Positions 62,830 through 64,000 of a stretch of DNA of 64,000 nucleotides are shown here, piece after piece. Position 1 is the stretch's first letter. Each line of letters opens with the position of its first letter. Under the pieces are notes generated by a model. That model saw only the letters and a program-made list of their open reading frames with translations. It was not told where the DNA came from and did not search any database. This DNA comes from Syncephalis fuscata (taxonomy: Eukaryota; Zoopagomycota; Zoopagomycetes; Zoopagales; Piptocephalidaceae), in NCBI GenBank assembly GCA_025786725.1, contig JAHLTZ010000010.1, positions 310,001-374,000 of the forward strand. Reading direction: 5' to 3'. The position numbers were made by a program, and so were the translations under genes.

Positions 62830-64000
62830 ATGTCGTCCGCCGTCTCACTTGATACGCTGGTCGTCGCTGGTCTAGTCGTTAGCGGCGCAATCTTTATCTT
62901 TCGAGGATCGCTATTTGGCGGCAATTCTGGCACTGCCAAAACCATCAATACCATTGGCAGCACCGGTGCAGGCGCAGCAAATGGCGTGCAACGTAAAAAG
63001 CGCTCACGCAACTTTGTAGAAGTTATGGAGCAAACGGTAGGTAGTTTATAGTAATAACTGTGGATTGAGTCGAACTAATAATTACGTAGGACAAAAATGT
63101 CATTGTGTTTTTTGGCTCACAAACTGGCACTGCTGAAGATTACGCAAACCGTGTTGCTAAGGAGGCCCAAAAGCGATATGGCCTTCGGTGCATGGTGGCC
63201 GATATAGAAGATTATGACATGGAACGTCTTGACCGTCTACCGAGTGACCATTTGGCCGTTTTTGTCGTAGCCACCTACGGCGAAGGCGAGCCAACTGATA
63301 ACGCCACTGAATTCTGGAATTTTCTTATTGTCGACTCTGAAGGTGACGTTCCTACCTTCAGTCGCCAGGACGAAGGCGATGTCGAGGAAGAAGATGCCGA
63401 AGGAAACTCTACAGAGGGCCGCCCGCTGCATAATCTACGCTATGTGGTATTTGGCCTGGGTAACCGCACCTATGAACACTTTAACGCTGTGGCTCGGCGT
63501 CTAGACGAACGTCTTACCAGTCTTGGAGGTCACCGCATTGGTGAGCGTGGTGAAGGCGATGACGACGCTAATTTGGAAGAAGACTTTATCACATGGAAGG
63601 ATGGTGCATGGCCAGCTATTGCCGAGGCAATGAACGTGAGCGAACAGCTAGCATCGTAAGTAGCATTAGGCAGCTATAATAATGCCATATTACTCACCGC
63701 TATTTTATTATTTAGTGCTCATGAGCCAGAGTTTATTCTGACCGAATTGAGTGAAGATCAATACGATGCGAAGAACATCTACCGCGGCGAGCTAACAGAA
63801 CGCCGAGCCACAGGTGGCAGCAGCTATATTTACGATATTAAACGTCCATTTATGGCTGGCCTTCAAGTCACCCGCCAACTATTTGCATCTGAAGCAGGCC
63901 GGCATTGTATGCACGCCGAGGTGGATTTACGCGGCTCAAACATATCCTATACTGCTGGTGATCATTTGGCAATCTGGCCAGTAAACTCGGAGCATGAAGT
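62830..64000 (+). CDS. NADPH-cytochrome P450 reductase (3' part beyond window)
   Basis: Diflavin reductase that passes electrons from NADPH via FAD and FMN to P450s at the ER. Start MSSAVSLDTLVVAGLVVSGA includes the N-terminal membrane anchor. Exons in window: 62830-63039, about 63090-63658 and from about 63716. FMN domain: VIVFFGSQTGTAEDYANRVA, FVVATYGEGEPTDNATEFW, and LRYVVFGLGNRTYEHFNAVA with GGHRIGERGEGDDDANLEED. The FAD-binding connecting domain begins (RPFMAGLQVTRQLFASE, SYTAGDHLAIWPVN). The FAD and NADPH motifs lie beyond the window. Partial at the 3' side only. Confidence 0.96.

Overview
The window is nuclear DNA from a fungus, most likely an early-diverging (non-Dikarya) lineage such as Zoopagomycota or Mucoromycota. 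The phylum is an inference. Fungal character comes from GPI-anchored wall-type proteins, a type II membrane exo-beta-1,3-glucanase, an AYR1-like reductase, and many short GT..AG introns (about 45-70 nt, GTAAG-like donors, TAG acceptors) in very AT-rich non-coding DNA. Several genes resemble animal versions that yeasts lack: a CLIP-170 ending in an ETF tail, a PWWP + integrase-binding-domain (LEDGF-like) protein, a RAD51AP1-like protein and a PEHE/MSL1-like protein.

Layout. 0-5 kb: NUDIX ADP-sugar diphosphatase (+), convergent with a RAD51AP1-like gene (-), then a GPI-anchored secreted protein (-). 5-12 kb: FetB/ALS3-like permease and CLIP-170 (+). 12.9-15.2 kb: PWWP-IBD gene (-). 16.9-17.5 kb: ribosomal protein eL30 (+). 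17.9-20.4 kb: FIP1 (-), divergent from an unrecognised Ser/Gly-rich coiled-coil gene (+). 23-26.8 kb: orphan 7TM protein (+), GCN5 acetyltransferase (-), degenerate cupredoxin (-). 27.4-29.3 kb: GH5 glucanase (-). 29.3-32.6 kb: repeat-rich DNA with relics of a TnpB/Fanzor-like nuclease. 32.7-36 kb: topoisomerase I (-). 38.8-41.4 kb: polo-like kinase (+). 41.8-42.7 kb: second 7TM (-). 44.9-47.2 kb: RRN3 (+). 47.3-49.3 kb: PEHE protein (-). 50 kb: another nuclease relic and a third 7TM (-). 52.7-54.2 kb: SLC1/DAACS symporter (-). 56.4-58.3 kb: MINPP-like phosphatase lacking its HAE motif (+). 59.5-60.9 kb: AYR1-like SDR (+), with a decayed copy of its 3' end at 61.4 kb. 62.8 kb to the window end: NADPH-cytochrome P450 reductase (+), cut by the window edge.

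There are no operons. Neighbours are mostly convergent or divergent, and the only functional theme is chromatin and transcription (GCN5, PWWP-IBD, PEHE, FIP1, RRN3, TOP1).

Two signals stand out. First, at least four decayed copies of a zinc-ribbon/RuvC-III C-terminus with the TnpB/Fanzor (OMEGA nuclease) signature lie at 7.2, 31.5, 31.7-32.3 and 50.1 kb. Second, five genes (CLIP-170, FIP1, RRN3, one 7TM, the Ser/Gly-rich gene), and perhaps two more, need exactly one -1 frameshift each, always equivalent to one missing base and often at an A-run on the coding strand. Deletion-biased sequencing error is the simplest explanation, but RNA data should decide.
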